Shown: positions 49,533 to 58,709 of the stretch, one piece after another
Layout: each line of letters starts with the position of its first letter
Position numbering within the stretch: position 1 is the stretch's first letter
Source: CAG-177 sp964587915
GTDB lineage: Bacteria > Bacillota > Clostridia > Oscillospirales > Acutalibacteraceae
NCBI GenBank assembly: GCA_964587915.1
Contig: CAZPMK010000001.1
Location: 62,001 to 126,000, forward strand
DNA length: 64,000 bases
Direction of reading: 5' to 3'
Translations under genes and position numbers: made by a program
Notes under the pieces: generated by a model
Told to the model about the DNA's origin: nothing
The model's input: the letters and a program-made list of their open reading frames with translations, nothing else
Database searches by the model: none

Positions 49533-51950
49533 ATGAAAAAACCCGAGGAAATTCTTGCTCAAATGACTCTTGAAGAAAAGGCCGCTATGTGTGACGGTGC
49601 GGATTTCTGGCATCTCAAGGGTATGGAGAAGTACGACATACCGCAAATAACGGTGTGCGACGGTCCTCACGGATTGCGTAAAAAGGATTACAGCAAGGCG
49701 GGAATAAGCCTTTCCACAAGCGTACCGGCAATCAGCTACCCCACAGCGGCAACCACCGCCGCCTCATGGGATCCCGAGCTGCTTTATGAAATGGGTACGG
49801 CATTGGGCAAAAAGTGTCTTAAAGAGGAGGTTGGAGTCCTTCTCGGTCCCGGTATCAATATGAAGCGTTCACCTCTTTGCGGCAGAAATTTTGAATATTT
49901 TTCCGAAGATCCCGTGTTGGCGGGCGAGCTTGCTGCGGGATTCATAAACGGTGTTCAGTCACAGGGCGTCGGAACCTCTCTCAAGCATTTTTGTGCGAAC
50001 AGTCAGGAAACACGCAGAATGACGTGCGATTCAGTCGTCGATGAGCGTGCTCTCAGAGAAATATATCTCACCGCATTTGAAATTGCCGTCAAAAAGGCGA
50101 AGCCGTGGACGGTTATGAATTCATACAATAAAATCAACGGAGCACACGGCTCTGAAAACGCACACACCCAGATTGAAATTCTCCGCGACGAGTGGGGCTT
50201 TGACGGCGTTGTTGTGAGCGACTGGGGAGCGGCAAATGACAGAGTTCTCGGTCTTAAAAACGGCAACGATTTAGAAATGCCGTCGTCCTCCGGCTCGGGC
50301 ACGAAAAAAATAATCGAAGCGGTGAAAAACGGCACTCTTGACGAGGCGGTGGTCAACGAAAGAGCATTGAACGTACTCAAGCTCATAAAGAAAGCCGCCG
50401 ACGGTGCAAAGAAGAATTATGAATATAATGACCTTGACGACCAGCCGCTTGCAAGAAAAATTGCGGCACAGTCAATGGTTCTTCTCAAAAATGACGGTAT
50501 ACTTCCTCTCAAGAAGGATAAGAAAATAGCAGTTATCGGTGAGCTTGCAAGAACGCCGAGATATCAGGGTGCAGGAAGCTCCCACATAGTGCCCACACAG
50601 CTTGACAACGCTCTCGACGAGCTTCAAAAATCGGGCTACACCGTAGAATTTGCCAAGGGCTACGAGCTTTCCGCAAAGAAAGCGAAGAAAAATGCGGCTC
50701 TTGCGGCACAGGCGGCACAGCTTGCTTCAACCTGCGATACGGCGGTCGTCTTTGTCGGTCTTACCGATGAATACGAGGCGGAGGGCTATGACAGACAGCA
50801 TATGCAGCTCCCCGATGCCCATAACGCTCTCATAAACGAAATCCTCAAGACGAACAAGAATGTTGTTGTTGTTCTTGCGGGCGGTTCACCCGTTGAATTG
50901 CCGTGGAATGACGGTGTAAGAGCCATTCTCAATTCCTATCTCGGCGGACAGGCGGGAGCAGGTGCGGTTGCGGATATCATCAGCGGTGCGGTCAATCCGA
51001 GCGGCAAGCTGCCCGAAACCTATCCTCTCAGCTATGACGATACGCCGGCGAAAAACAACTTCCCCGGAAATCCTGCCACCGTGGAATACAGAGAGAGCAT
51101 ATATATAGGTTACAGATACTACGAAAAGGCGGACAAGGGTGTTCGTTATCCGTTCGGCTACGGACTTTCCTATACGAGCTTTGAATATTCCGATATTACC
51201 GTTGACAAAACGCAGATGACGGATGCGGATAAGCTCACCGTATCATTTAAGATAAAAAATACCGGCTCCGTTGCGGGTGCGGAGATTGCACAGCTCTATG
51301 TTTCCGACAAGCAGAGCACGATTTACAGACCCGAAAAGGAGCTTAAAGCGTTCAAAAAGGTATTCCTTGAAGCGGGCGAAGAAAAGACCGTTACGCTCGA
51401 GCTTTGCAAGAGAGCATTTGCATTTTATAATGTAAATATAAATGATTGGTGCGTTGAAAGCGGAGAATTTGATATTCTTGTCGGTGCTTCAAGTGCGGAT
51501 ATCAAGCTGAAAGCGACCGTCACCGTAACGGCACCCGAGGCGAATATTCCCGATTATTCAAAAACCGCTCCCTGCTACTACAGTGCAGACGTTCAGAGCG
51601 TTCCTGCCGCACAGTTTGTTGCCGTTCTCGGCAGAGAATTGCCCCCGACGGTCAAGAGAAGCGATATACCGCTCGATATAACGGACAACTTTGAAAACGC
51701 TTCAAGAACAAAGAACGGTGCAAAGCTCTACGGCTTGCTCAAAAAGCTCGTTCCCGCAGGATTTGCACAGGCGATTGCACTTCAAACGCCTTTCCGTGAT
51801 TTCATCAGCATGAGCGGCGGCGTATTCAGCGAGAAAATGGCAGAGGGTCTCTTGAAGATTCTCAACGGAGAAAAGGGCGGAGTGAGAACCATACTCAAAT
51901 GCGTTCCAAAGGCTATAAAAGGGGTAGGTCCCCTTTTGAAGAATATTTAA
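49533..51950 (+). CDS. Glycoside hydrolase family 3 beta-glucosidase/xylosidase
   Basis: An 805-residue intracellular GH3 enzyme (no signal peptide). Domain 1 is the barrel with CDGPHGLRKKDYSKAG, the LGPGINMKRSPLCGRNFEYFSEDP motif, LKHFCANSQETRR (the K-H pair binding glucose) and VVSDWGAANDR, in which the aspartate (about residue 230) is the nucleophile. Domain 2 (about 340-540) has the RYQGAGSSH loop. A fibronectin III-like domain (about 620-700) starts at FEYSDITVDKTQMT, and a C-terminal extension follows. It cleaves beta-linked disaccharides taken into the cell. ATG 49533 follows AAAGGAGG; the in-frame start 24 bases earlier overlaps that site. Confidence 0.94.
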   Translation: MKKPEEILAQMTLEEKAAMCDGADFWHLKGMEKYDIPQITVCDGPHGLRKKDYSKAGISLSTSVPAISYPTAATTAASWDPELLYEMGTALGKKCLKEEVGVLLGPGINMKRSPLCGRNFEYFSEDPVLAGELAAGFINGVQSQGVGTSLKHFCANSQETRRMTCDSVVDERALREIYLTAFEIAVKKAKPWTVMNSYNKINGAHGSENAHTQIEILRDEWGFDGVVVSDWGAANDRVLGLKNGNDLEMPSSSGSGTKKIIEAVKNGTLDEAVVNERALNVLKLIKKAADGAKKNYEYNDLDDQPLARKIAAQSMVLLKNDGILPLKKDKKIAVIGELARTPRYQGAGSSHIVPTQLDNALDELQKSGYTVEFAKGYELSAKKAKKNAALAAQAAQLASTCDTAVVFVGLTDEYEAEGYDRQHMQLPDAHNALINEILKTNKNVVVVLAGGSPVELPWNDGVRAILNSYLGGQAGAGAVADIISGAVNPSGKLPETYPLSYDDTPAKNNFPGNPATVEYRESIYIGYRYYEKADKGVRYPFGYGLSYTSFEYSDITVDKTQMTDADKLTVSFKIKNTGSVAGAEIAQLYVSDKQSTIYRPEKELKAFKKVFLEAGEEKTVTLELCKRAFAFYNVNINDWCVESGEFDILVGASSADIKLKATVTVTAPEANIPDYSKTAPCYYSADVQSVPAAQFVAVLGRELPPTVKRSDIPLDITDNFENASRTKNGAKLYGLLKKLVPAGFAQAIALQTPFRDFISMSGGVFSEKMAEGLLKILNGEKGGVRTILKCVPKAIKGVGPLLKNI

Positions 51951-51970
51951 CAAACGGAGGAAGCGAGAAA

Positions 51971-54900
51971 ATGCACTTCAAGAAATTTTCACTCAAGGCA
52001 GTCAGCGTAATACTTGCGATTGCCATGCTGATTGTCGGCATACCCATGATTGTCGGTGCGGAAGAGTCAACCATCAGACTCGGCGTGGTATCCGACATAC
52101 ACTATTATGCCGATTCGCTCAAGGGTGACAGAGGCGAGGCATGGCAGGAGTTCCTTTACAACAAGCACAAGGAATATGACGTAAACAATTCGCTTGTTGA
52201 CAATGCACTTGACGGCATTCTTCAAAATGCTCTCGAGGGCGGTGCGAATTATGTTCTTATCCCCGGCGACCTTACAAAGGACGGCGAGCTGGAAGCACAC
52301 AAGGCTCTTGCGGCAAAGCTCGAGGAGTTCCAGAGCGAGACGGGCATTCCCGTTTTCGTCACCAACGGTAACCACGATGTCAACAATTCCAACGCCTGCA
52401 CATTTGAAAACGGCGTAAAGGAGCCGGCGGAAAAGACCTCTCCCGAGCAGTTCAGAGAAATCTATGCCAATCTCGGATTTGACAAGGGCGACAGCTTCTT
52501 TAAGCCCAAAGACGGCAACAAGGGCGGTATGCTCTCTTATGCGGCTCCTCTCGGCGATGATTTCAGACTTATCGTTGTTGACAGCTGTATGTACAGCGAG
52601 GATAACGGGGCTGAGGACAATGAGCACATGACCGACGGCAGAATCGGCGATGATCTCCTTAATTGGATAGTTGACGAAGCAAATAAGGCAACGGCGGCGG
52701 GCAAGCAGATTATTCTCATGCAGCACCACAACCTTATTCCCCATATGGAAATAGAGGATGCCACTCTCTGGGCTTTTGTCGTTCAGGAATGGGTAAAAAT
52801 AGCCGACGCTTATGCGGATGCGGGTATACATTATGTATTTACGGGACATCTTCATTCATCGGATATCGTTGAACACGTTTCCGATAACGGCGAGACCGTT
52901 TATGATATCCTTACCCCGACTCTTACGGGCTATCCCAACACCTACAGAACCGTAGATTTTACCACGGACGGCAAAGAGCTCAAGGCGGATTTCACCAATC
53001 ACGATATCGACGAATACAAAAATGTTGTATCCGATGACGGCGAGGCATATCCCAAGCCCTTTAAGTTTACATATTCATTTGAAAGAACCTTTGGCGAGGG
53101 CGGCGTTGACACTCTCGTCATGGGCATGATAGGCCCGATGATAACCGACCTCTTTGAAGATATACAGGAGCAGGGCGGCATTATCAAGTATCTTGCAACA
53201 AAGAATCTTGACCTTGAAAAGATAATCATTGATGCTCTCGGCACGAACGGACTTTCTCTTGGCGGCATGGATATTCTTACCGTCAGCGGCAATGTCATGT
53301 CGTTCCTGAATGATCTCGGAGCACAGGTTGATGAGGTTTATGTAAATCAGCCCGAGCTTACGCTTGAAAAAATCGAGACGCTTCTTACTAAGCTGCTTGA
53401 CTTTGAGGTGAGCGAATATCCCTGCACCTACAATTCATCGCTTCTCGGTGATACCTATAACTATGAGGGCGGCTGCACTCTCGGTCAGTTTGCCACCACG
53501 GTATTGCTTACATATTACGCAGGTGACGAGGATATCAGCAAGCTCCCGTTCGTCATAGATACTCTTGAGGGCTTTGACAGCGGCGAAACTGCGGAGGAAT
53601 TTTTCAATCTTCTGCGTGAGGTTGTAGTAAACGACCTTGTTGAGGATGAGCTTCTTGCAAATCTCGACTTCAATCCCGGAACCCTCTTCCCGGAGAACAC
53701 TCTGTTCTATGTTTTCGGCAGACTTCTTCAGAATCTTACCGAGTCACTTCTCGGCGGCAACAACAGCTTTGCAAATCTCATTGACAGCGTGCTTTCGCTT
53801 CCCGTTGTTCCCGAGGGCTACGGCTCAATCGACGATATAATCGACACTCTTGTTGTCAATGAATATCTTACATTCAGCCAGTTCGAGTCATGGGGCGGCA
53901 CCATTGCGTGGATGGTCAGCACGATGATAATCGACAGCAATCCCGACGAGGTACATGATAACAATGTTGTTCTTACCTATACGGGACCCGTTGAGGTTGA
54001 GGCAACGCAGAAGAATTTCCGCATTCCGTCGAACGTTGTAATGACTCTCGGCGAGGATTCTTCAACTCAGGTAAACATCACTTGGCTCAGCAAATACAGC
54101 CTTACCGAAACCGATATTGAGCTTACGGAATACAGCGAGTCACCCAAATTCAATGGCGTTACCTCTCTGCCCTACGGCGTTAAGGCGGCAAGAAAGAGTG
54201 AAACCGTGCTTCGCAGCTATCCCGGTGCGGATATAGGCATAATCGGCTTGCTCCCGTATGAAACGGAGTACATTCAGCACACCGTAACTCTCAGCGGACT
54301 TAAGCCCGACACAAAATACAGCTACCGTGTGGGCAATGCGGAAAAGGACTGGTGGAGCGATACGGGCGTTATCGAGACCGCAGGCGGAAATGACGATGCG
54401 TTTACGTTCTTCTATCTCAGCGATCCGCAGTCACAAAGAGAGAGTCACTACGAGACCTACAACGAAGTAATCACAACGGCAAAGGGACTTTATCCCGATG
54501 CAAAATTCGTTGTTTCTGCGGGTGATCAGGTTGACCTCGGCACAAACTCAAAGCATTGGAATTATTTCTTCAATTCGTCCAAGGCATTTTTGAATATGCC
54601 CTTCATGCCCACAACGGGCAACCATGAGGACAGCGGCTATGTTCTCAAAAACAACTTCACGCTTCCGAACGTTCCCAATCAGGACGAGGATACGGGCACA
54701 TACTATTCATACGATTACAACGATGTACATTTCACCGTTCTCAACACCAACGATATAGTCGATGACAAACTCAGCGATGAACAGCTCAATTGGCTTATCG
54801 GCGATGTCAAGAACAGCGATGCAAGCTGGAAGATACTTGTTCTCCACAAGGCTCTTTATTCAAACGGCTCACATTACGATGATGATGAGGTTGTCGGAAT

Positions 54901-55453
54901 GAGAAGTCAGCTCAGTGCGTTGCTTCCGTATCTCGGCGTTGACCTTGTTCTTCAGGGACATGACCATGTATATCTCAGAACGGATGCCATGAAAGCGAAT
55001 GCGGTTGTCCCCGTAAGAGAGACCGAGGAGCAATACAACGGACTTTCATATCAGATGAAGCACGATCCCTGCGGAACGATATACAGCATTTGCGGTACAT
55101 CCGGCGTTAAGGTTTATGCAACGAAGGACGTTGAGGCTACCGACAAGCTCTTCCCGAGAGCCGAGGCGATAGTAAACAGCGATTATCCCATGTTCTCCTC
55201 CATCACCGTTGACGGCGACAAGCTCTACTATAACGCTTATCAGGTCATTGACGGCGAGGCAAAGAGAGTTGATAATTTTGCTGTTGAAAAGACCGATACC
55301 AAAGCTCCCGCAGACAACGCCGCTCAGGTACTTGACGGAATCATAACCAATATTCTTTCAAAGCTCAACATTAAGCTCACTTGGAAATGCACACAGTTTG
55401 TTTTTGATGCGATTAACAAGGTAATGCAGCTTATCTGGAGCGTTGTTAAATAA
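51971..55453 (+). CDS. Secreted protein with two different metallophosphoesterase domains
   Basis: A very large exported enzyme of 1160 residues. A signal peptide (about 1-30, ending near GAEES) is followed by a first calcineurin-like domain (about 35-300) with SDIHYY (Asp42, His44), PGDLTKDGE (Asp100), NGNHD (133-136), QHHN (about 251-254) and GHLH (292-295). A long linker of about 330-680 follows with several acidic repeats. Next come a fibronectin-like domain (about 700-800: VVMTLGEDSS, LKPDTKYSYRVGN) and a second, purple-acid-phosphatase-type domain (about 815-1060) with SDPQ (about 817), AGDQVDLG, TTGNHEDSG, VLHKALYSNG and GHDHVYLR. Both metal sites look complete. No membrane anchor is visible, so it is released or associates through the C-terminus. 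It follows the GH3 gene by 20 bases. Confidence 0.9.
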   Translation: MHFKKFSLKAVSVILAIAMLIVGIPMIVGAEESTIRLGVVSDIHYYADSLKGDRGEAWQEFLYNKHKEYDVNNSLVDNALDGILQNALEGGANYVLIPGDLTKDGELEAHKALAAKLEEFQSETGIPVFVTNGNHDVNNSNACTFENGVKEPAEKTSPEQFREIYANLGFDKGDSFFKPKDGNKGGMLSYAAPLGDDFRLIVVDSCMYSEDNGAEDNEHMTDGRIGDDLLNWIVDEANKATAAGKQIILMQHHNLIPHMEIEDATLWAFVVQEWVKIADAYADAGIHYVFTGHLHSSDIVEHVSDNGETVYDILTPTLTGYPNTYRTVDFTTDGKELKADFTNHDIDEYKNVVSDDGEAYPKPFKFTYSFERTFGEGGVDTLVMGMIGPMITDLFEDIQEQGGIIKYLATKNLDLEKIIIDALGTNGLSLGGMDILTVSGNVMSFLNDLGAQVDEVYVNQPELTLEKIETLLTKLLDFEVSEYPCTYNSSLLGDTYNYEGGCTLGQFATTVLLTYYAGDEDISKLPFVIDTLEGFDSGETAEEFFNLLREVVVNDLVEDELLANLDFNPGTLFPENTLFYVFGRLLQNLTESLLGGNNSFANLIDSVLSLPVVPEGYGSIDDIIDTLVVNEYLTFSQFESWGGTIAWMVSTMIIDSNPDEVHDNNVVLTYTGPVEVEATQKNFRIPSNVVMTLGEDSSTQVNITWLSKYSLTETDIELTEYSESPKFNGVTSLPYGVKAARKSETVLRSYPGADIGIIGLLPYETEYIQHTVTLSGLKPDTKYSYRVGNAEKDWWSDTGVIETAGGNDDAFTFFYLSDPQSQRESHYETYNEVITTAKGLYPDAKFVVSAGDQVDLGTNSKHWNYFFNSSKAFLNMPFMPTTGNHEDSGYVLKNNFTLPNVPNQDEDTGTYYSYDYNDVHFTVLNTNDIVDDKLSDEQLNWLIGDVKNSDASWKILVLHKALYSNGSHYDDDEVVGMRSQLSALLPYLGVDLVLQGHDHVYLRTDAMKANAVVPVRETEEQYNGLSYQMKHDPCGTIYSICGTSGVKVYATKDVEATDKLFPRAEAIVNSDYPMFSSITVDGDKLYYNAYQVIDGEAKRVDNFAVEKTDTKAPADNAAQVLDGIITNILSKLNIKLTWKCTQFVFDAINKVMQLIWSVVK

Positions 55454-55477
55454 GAAAAAGCTCATATAAACAGGCAG

Positions 55478-55502
55478 AGCCGTCCTTTTCGGGCGGCTTT
55501 TG
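55478..55502 (+). terminator. Terminator after the double phosphoesterase gene
   Basis: AGCCGTCC (55478-55485) pairs with GGGCGGCT (55491-55498) around TTTTC and is followed by TTTTGCTTTTGG. Confidence 0.75.
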
Positions 55503-55550
55503 CTTTTGGAAGTAACCGACAAGTCTGAAACAAAGCGAGCGTAGTTTGGC

Positions 55551-55584
55551 AAAAAAAGAGCCGAACCGTTTTTGCGGTTCGGCT
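55551..55584 (-). terminator. Terminator of the RsiV-like lipoprotein gene
   Basis: On the minus strand AGCCGAACCG pairs with CGGTTCGGCT around TTTTTG (55559-55584), followed by seven T residues. It starts 11 bases past the stop. Confidence 0.85.
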
Positions 55585-55594
55585 TGATTTTTTA

Positions 55595-56371
55595 TCAAGA
55601 GTTCAAATCGAGTATGCCGTTGTAATCATTCGGTGTAAGCTCACAGACATAATAGGTTGATTCGCCCGGTGCTATCAATCCGCGGTTAACGAAGTACAAC
55701 ACCTTGCCGTCCTTGCACCAGAAGCTGTTGGGGTCAAAGGTACTTGCGATAAGTTCAAGCTGTTCGTCGGAAGCAGAGCCGTCGGTGTAGAAGCCCCGCT
55801 TTGCTTTTTCGACGATTTTTGCGACGAGCTTTTCACGGGAAACGCTTTCTTCTTCAACGCAGAAAGAGAGCAGATTTTTAATTTCTCCCGTTTTTGTTCC
55901 GAAAACCATGCTCCTGTAGGAAGAAAGTGCAAGCGATTCGGAGCCGAATCTTGAAAAGCCCGTGCGGAACAGAAACGAGGTTACGTTTTCTTCAACATTG
56001 CTCTCGTCACACCGCAGCTTCATGTACCAAGGTTTATCGGAATTTTCCGATGCCATAAAATTCGAGGCGTTTTCCGTGTTGGAACGGGCGGTGGTGCAAT
56101 ATTCGTAAAAAATGTTCTGCACCGAATTGTTGATGAGCTCGGCAATATGGACGTCTATCCCCGATTCAATTTGAGGCAATTCGGCATCAACAACATAAAC
56201 CACCTTGCCGGACGCATCCTTAAATTCCTCATATTTCTTAATTGTTGTGACGGTGATATCCGAGCTGCTCTGAGTTACCGTCATATCGTCGGGGAGCTTT
56301 TGAATGCCCGAGCATGAGCAGAGGGAAAAAATAAGCGTAATGCAAAAAAATATGCAAATTGTTTTTTTCAT
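55595..56371 (-). CDS. RsiV/DUF3298-like lipoprotein
   Basis: A 258-residue lipoprotein: short signal MKKTICIFFCITLIFSLCSC with the lipobox Cys near 19-21, then an extracellular region that follows the DUF4163/DUF3298 pattern: IDVHIAELINNSVQNIF, an ALSSYRSMVFGTKTGEIKNLLSFCVEE segment and FDPNSFWCKDGKVLYFVNRGLIAPGESTYYV. In Bacillus, RsiV-like proteins with this domain bind lysozyme and act as anti-sigma factors. No sigma-factor gene is adjacent and no cytosolic domain is present, so this is only a domain relative. ATG 56369-56371 is used; the TTG just before it is less likely. Confidence 0.75.
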   Translation of the reverse strand: MKKTICIFFCITLIFSLCSCSGIQKLPDDMTVTQSSSDITVTTIKKYEEFKDASGKVVYVVDAELPQIESGIDVHIAELINNSVQNIFYEYCTTARSNTENASNFMASENSDKPWYMKLRCDESNVEENVTSFLFRTGFSRFGSESLALSSYRSMVFGTKTGEIKNLLSFCVEEESVSREKLVAKIVEKAKRGFYTDGSASDEQLELIASTFDPNSFWCKDGKVLYFVNRGLIAPGESTYYVCELTPNDYNGILDLNS

Positions 56372-56446
56372 CAAATCATCTCCGCCCCTATTTTAACAGC
56401 TACGGGGCAAATGTTCAATAGCATAAATATAAATTTTTATAAACCG

Positions 56447-56475
56447 TTGATTTTTTTCGCTGTATAGAGTATTAT
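56447..56475 (+). promoter_or_regulatory. Promoter of the rhamnosidase gene
   Basis: TTGATT (56447-56452), a 17-base spacer and TATTAT (56470-56475). The ribosome site is CAGGAGG. Confidence 0.5.
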
Positions 56476-56507
56476 TTTATTATAAATTCATCGTCAGGAG
56501 GCACGGT

Positions 56508-58709
56508 ATGAAGCACATAAAAGAAGCGTCATGGATAAAATCCCCCAAAATTAACCCGAGCGGAGCGGTAGTTTTTTCAAAGTCAATTTCGTTCGATAAG
56601 CCGATAAAAAATGCGGTGCTTGAAGCAACGGCACTCGGTGTATATACCGCTTACATAAACGGCAAAAAGGTTGGTGATTCCTATCTTGCCCCCGGCTGGA
56701 CGGAATACGGCGAGAGAGTCCAGGTGGAAACCTACGATATTACCGATATGCTTGATTCGGCGAATGCCGTTGAATTTGAGCTTGCCCCCGGCTGGAGATG
56801 CGGTATGGCACCCTCATGGATCGGAGAAATGAAGCCGAAGCCGGCATCGGGCTTCCTCGGAGCAAGCGAGCCTGCCGCAATATTTGCAATTACCGTTGAA
56901 TATTCGGACGGTGAAATACAGGTTATCCCGAGCGATTCAACATGGCTCACCGCAAACAGCAAATACACGGAAAGCAGTATCTACGACGGCTATGTTTACG
57001 ATGCAAATTATGTTGACGGCAATGTGCTTCCCGCACAGGAAATTCCGCATACAAAAGACACACTCATTGACCGTATCGGCGAGAGGGTGACGGCTCACGA
57101 ACGCTTTGAGGCAAAGGAAATCATCATTACTCCCAAGGGCGAGACCGTGCTTGATTTCGGTCAGAACCTTACGGGTATTGTTGAATTTAAGATAAAGGGC
57201 AAAAAGGGCGACAGAGTTTGCATAAGTCATGCCGAGGTGCTTGATAAGGACGGCAATTTCTACCGTGACAATCTGCGTGCGGCAAAGGCGAGAGCGGAAT
57301 TTATCTGCGACGGCGAGGAGCATATCCAAAAGACGGAGCATACCTTTTTCGGCTTCAGATATATACGCCTTGAAAATTGGTGCGAGGAGGTAAAGCTCGA
57401 GAATTTCACCGCCGTGGTGCTTCATTCCGATATGAAACGCACGGGATATTTCGAGTGCTCCGACGAAAGAGTGAACAAGCTGTTTCACAACGTAATCTGG
57501 GGTCAAAAAGGCAATTTTGTCGATATTCCGACCGACTGCCCCCAGCGTGACGAGCGTTTCGGTTGGACGGGTGATGCTCAGGTTTTCGTGAAAGCGGCAT
57601 CATATAATTACGATGTAGAAAAATTCTTTGAAAAATGGCTTGCCGATTTACGCACGGCTCAAATGCCGTGGGGTGCGGTCCCGAATGTCATTCCCGATGT
57701 TTCCGCTCCCGATGTTTATTCCTCTGCGGCGTGGGGCGATGCGGCAACCGTGTGCCCGTGGCAGATTCACATGACCTACGGCAACGATGAGATAATCAAA
57801 AAGTCTCTCGATTCGATGAAAAAGTGGATAAGCTACATTGAAATGTTCATGCGTGACGGCATTTGGAGAGGTCAGAGGCATTTCGGCGATTGGCTCAATC
57901 TCGAAAAGGGTCACGAAAAGGGCTGTGATGCGGGCGTTGACAAGGAAGTTATCGCAACTGCATTCTACATTTATTCAAGTGAAATACTTATAAAGTCTCT
58001 CGAGCTTTGCGGCGAAAACGCCGAGGAATACAAGAAAAAGCGTGAGGCATCAATCGAAGCGTTCCGCAGAGAATATATGGACGGCGGCAGAATTATCCCC
58101 GAAAAGGAAACTCAAACCGCCTGCGTTTTGGCGGCTCATTTCGGCATAAGCCCCGATGTTTCTCAGACTGCGGCACAGCTCAATTCTCTTGTAAAGGAGT
58201 GCGGACACCTCAAAACGGGCTTTGTCGGCACACCGTATCTGCTCCATGTTTTGAGCGACAACGGCTATATTGAAACCGCCTACGACCTGCTTCTCAGGGA
58301 GGAGTATCCGTCATGGCTGTACCCCGTCAAGATGGGTGCAACAACCATTTGGGAGCATTGGGACAGCATAAAAGAGGACGGCTCAATGTGGGATATTTCG
58401 ATGAATTCGTTTAACCACTACGCCTACGGAAGCGTTGCCGATTGGCTTTACGGCGATGCGGCGGGAATCAAGCTCGACGAGGCGGCACCCGGCTTCAAGC
58501 ATATCATTTTTGAACCGTTGACCGACGGCAGACTCAGCTATGTCAAGGCGTCAATCGAGACCCGTTACGGAACTGTAGGCTCCGAGTGGAAATCCGAAAA
58601 CGGTGTCGTTACATACATCTTCACCGTTCCCGACGGCTGCACCGCAACGGTAATTCTCGGCGGTGAAAAATATGAAATCGGTGCGGGAACGCATACCTAT
58701 ACCGTGTGA
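56508..58709 (+). CDS. Glycoside hydrolase family 78 alpha-L-rhamnosidase
   Basis: A 733-residue GH78 enzyme without a signal peptide, hence cytosolic. An N-terminal beta region (WIKSPKINPSGAVVFSKSI and LGVYTAYINGKKVGDSYLAPGWTEYG) resembles the accessory carbohydrate-binding domain. The catalytic (alpha/alpha)6 barrel shows TDCPQRDERFGWTGDAQ near 341 and the WEHWDSI motif near 615. A C-terminal beta sandwich follows. It removes terminal alpha-L-rhamnose from flavonoid glycosides, pectin or saponin-derived oligosaccharides that enter the cell. The stop overlaps the methyltransferase start by four bases, so translation is coupled. Confidence 0.94.
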   Translation: MKHIKEASWIKSPKINPSGAVVFSKSISFDKPIKNAVLEATALGVYTAYINGKKVGDSYLAPGWTEYGERVQVETYDITDMLDSANAVEFELAPGWRCGMAPSWIGEMKPKPASGFLGASEPAAIFAITVEYSDGEIQVIPSDSTWLTANSKYTESSIYDGYVYDANYVDGNVLPAQEIPHTKDTLIDRIGERVTAHERFEAKEIIITPKGETVLDFGQNLTGIVEFKIKGKKGDRVCISHAEVLDKDGNFYRDNLRAAKARAEFICDGEEHIQKTEHTFFGFRYIRLENWCEEVKLENFTAVVLHSDMKRTGYFECSDERVNKLFHNVIWGQKGNFVDIPTDCPQRDERFGWTGDAQVFVKAASYNYDVEKFFEKWLADLRTAQMPWGAVPNVIPDVSAPDVYSSAAWGDAATVCPWQIHMTYGNDEIIKKSLDSMKKWISYIEMFMRDGIWRGQRHFGDWLNLEKGHEKGCDAGVDKEVIATAFYIYSSEILIKSLELCGENAEEYKKKREASIEAFRREYMDGGRIIPEKETQTACVLAAHFGISPDVSQTAAQLNSLVKECGHLKTGFVGTPYLLHVLSDNGYIETAYDLLLREEYPSWLYPVKMGATTIWEHWDSIKEDGSMWDISMNSFNHYAYGSVADWLYGDAAGIKLDEAAPGFKHIIFEPLTDGRLSYVKASIETRYGTVGSEWKSENGVVTYIFTVPDGCTATVILGGEKYEIGAGTHTYTV

